The notes below the pieces were generated by a model. It was not told the origin of the DNA and did not search any database. It saw only the letters and a program-made list of their open reading frames with translations. Below, piece by piece: positions 63,092-64,000 of a stretch of DNA of 64,000 bases (position 1 is the stretch's first letter; each line of letters starts with the position of its first letter). The DNA comes from Lecanosticta acicola (taxonomy: Eukaryota; Ascomycota; Dothideomycetes; Mycosphaerellales; Mycosphaerellaceae): assembly GCA_963674455.1 (NCBI GenBank), contig CAVMBE010000003.1:1-64000 (forward strand), read 5' to 3'. Both the position numbers and the translations under genes were made by a program.

Positions 63092-64000
63092 AGCTCGCTC
63101 TTCTCAGTCTCCTCGCCCTTGAACACTTTCAAGATGTTGCTCCTGCTGATCAGGTCATCCTTCTTCTCCGGCGCAAGATTACCCTTCGCAATCATGTTTT
63201 GCAGCCGGGTGAGTTCCTTGTTGACGTATCCAGCGTTCTCTTGCAACTTCTTGCCGACCTTGGTATAGTATTCGGCGTATTTGTCCTTGGCCTTGCCGGC
63301 TTGCTTGAACAGCTCTTGGTATGCCTTGTCTCCTCCGCTCTGCAGGTTCGCGATGGCGGAGTCCAGGGATGGAATAACGCCAGCGAGTGCGTTAAGAGAA
63401 CCACCTGGAGCGCGGAAGGTGCCCGCCTTCTCGTTCATGAACTCGACGATATCCTTCTCGGCACGGCCGCTCTCGTATGGAACGCCAGTCTTGGACTTCT
63501 TGGGGAAATACTTGATGGTTGGATAGGACTTGACGCCCTCTTTCTCAGCGGTGGCCTTGGCGTTGGGCGCTTCGCAGTCCACCTTGGCGATGGTCACGCC
63601 GGTCTCCGCGGCAAAGTCCTGAGCAACTTGTTCCCAAACAGGAGCGAGGCTCTTGCAATCTGCGTTTCCACCATGTCAGTGTTCAGAGCTTGACAATGGC
63701 GTGCTTTGATTATACTCACGTCCACACCACGGCGCAGTGAAAGCCACAATGACGTCCTTATCCTTGCCAATTTCCTCTCCCCAGTTCTCGTCCGTCAACA
63801 TCTTGACTGCGCTCTCCGGCTTCTTAGCCGCCTTTGCCCTCACGCCCGTCTTCTCGGTGATGAAAGCGCTCAAGCTCTCAATATCACGCCCACTCTTGTA
63901 GTCCTCTGGATCAACCTTCTTGCCGTCGAAGAACTTCAAAGTAGGGAAACCAGAGATACCGAATCGTTTGCCCAGCTCTTTCTCTGCATCGGCGTCAACT
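63088..64000 (-). CDS. protein disulfide isomerase, ERp38/TigA type, 5' part beyond window
   Basis: An ER-lumen oxidoreductase. The visible part starts inside the first thioredoxin domain (GISGFPTLKFFDGKKVDPED) and enters the second. The APWCGHC active site spans a 60-bp intron (63660-63719; GTGAGT to CGCAG, phase 1). Then come SLAPVWEQVAQDFAAETGVT and GVKSYPTIKYFP, and a helical ERp29/ERp38 C-terminal domain (AGKAKDKYAEYYTKVGKKLQ and YVNKELTRLQNMIAKG). The protein ends EETEKSEL. The final KSEL resembles, but differs from, the H/KDEL retention signal. The first CxxC and the signal peptide lie beyond 64000. Confidence 0.94.

Noticed and set aside
1..64000. tRNA genes
   Set aside because: I looked for A/B-box consensus (GGTTCGANTCC) with paired stems. 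The few GGTTCGA occurrences lie in coding or simple-repeat DNA without a cloverleaf.

Overview
The window is nuclear DNA of a filamentous ascomycete, most likely a Dothideomycete (Capnodiales/Mycosphaerellales-like; inferred from gene style, not from any search). Genes carry short introns, mostly 49-92 bp, with GTRNGT donors, CTRAY branch points and YAG acceptors. Several protein families are typical of Pezizomycotina: DUF4202, DUF7053, HET, C2H2 plus fungal_trans, DHA1/DHA2 transporters and ERp38-type PDI. I saw no bacterial operons, CRISPR arrays or tRNA genes. Both window edges are arbitrary; a protein disulfide isomerase gene runs off the right end.

Layout. 0.9-3.2 kb: a C2H2 zinc-finger gene and a small coiled-coil gene whose spliced C-terminus creates a CaaX-like tail. 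4.9-5.6 kb: cyanase with two introns. 6.5-8.8 kb: two F-box/2EXR-like proteins. 9.8-13.8 kb: a Mg-chelatase-like protein divergent from VPS16. 14.3-19.3 kb: DHA1 transporter, DUF4202 protein and cupin. 19.9-24.7 kb: RDH54/RAD54B and a DUF7053 protein. 24.7-32.2 kb: an accessory stretch with lineage-specific hypothetical genes, eroded coding-like DNA, a stand-alone retrotransposon Gag-like gene and low-complexity tracts. 32.8-39.7 kb: RFA3, DUG3 and a large C2H2/fungal_trans regulator. 39.8-45.6 kb: 5.8 kb of gene-poor, microsatellite-rich DNA upstream of that regulator. 45.6-51.4 kb: SRP21/SRP9 divergent from a DUF1308 gene, then a Gln-rich C2H2 protein. 53.0-58.6 kb: a UPF0057 protein, a decayed HET gene and a broken DHA2 transporter. 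59.4-64 kb: cyclic nucleotide phosphodiesterase CPD1, a group of short signal-peptide ORFs and the partial PDI.

The housekeeping genes cover homologous recombination and replication (RDH54, RFA3), vacuolar and ER traffic (VPS16, SRP21, PDI), glutathione turnover (DUG3), cyanate detoxification and RNA 2',3'-cyclic phosphate metabolism (CPD1). They are unlinked in function and interleaved with fast-evolving accessory DNA. The points most worth a second look are the splice-dependent CaaX tail, two minimal uORFs joined by AUGA overlaps in front of RDH54, the solitary Gag-like gene, the HET pseudogene, and a 26-residue repeat in the C2H2 protein at 49.8-51.4 kb. Coordinates of spliced genes were worked out by hand from splice consensus and reading phase.
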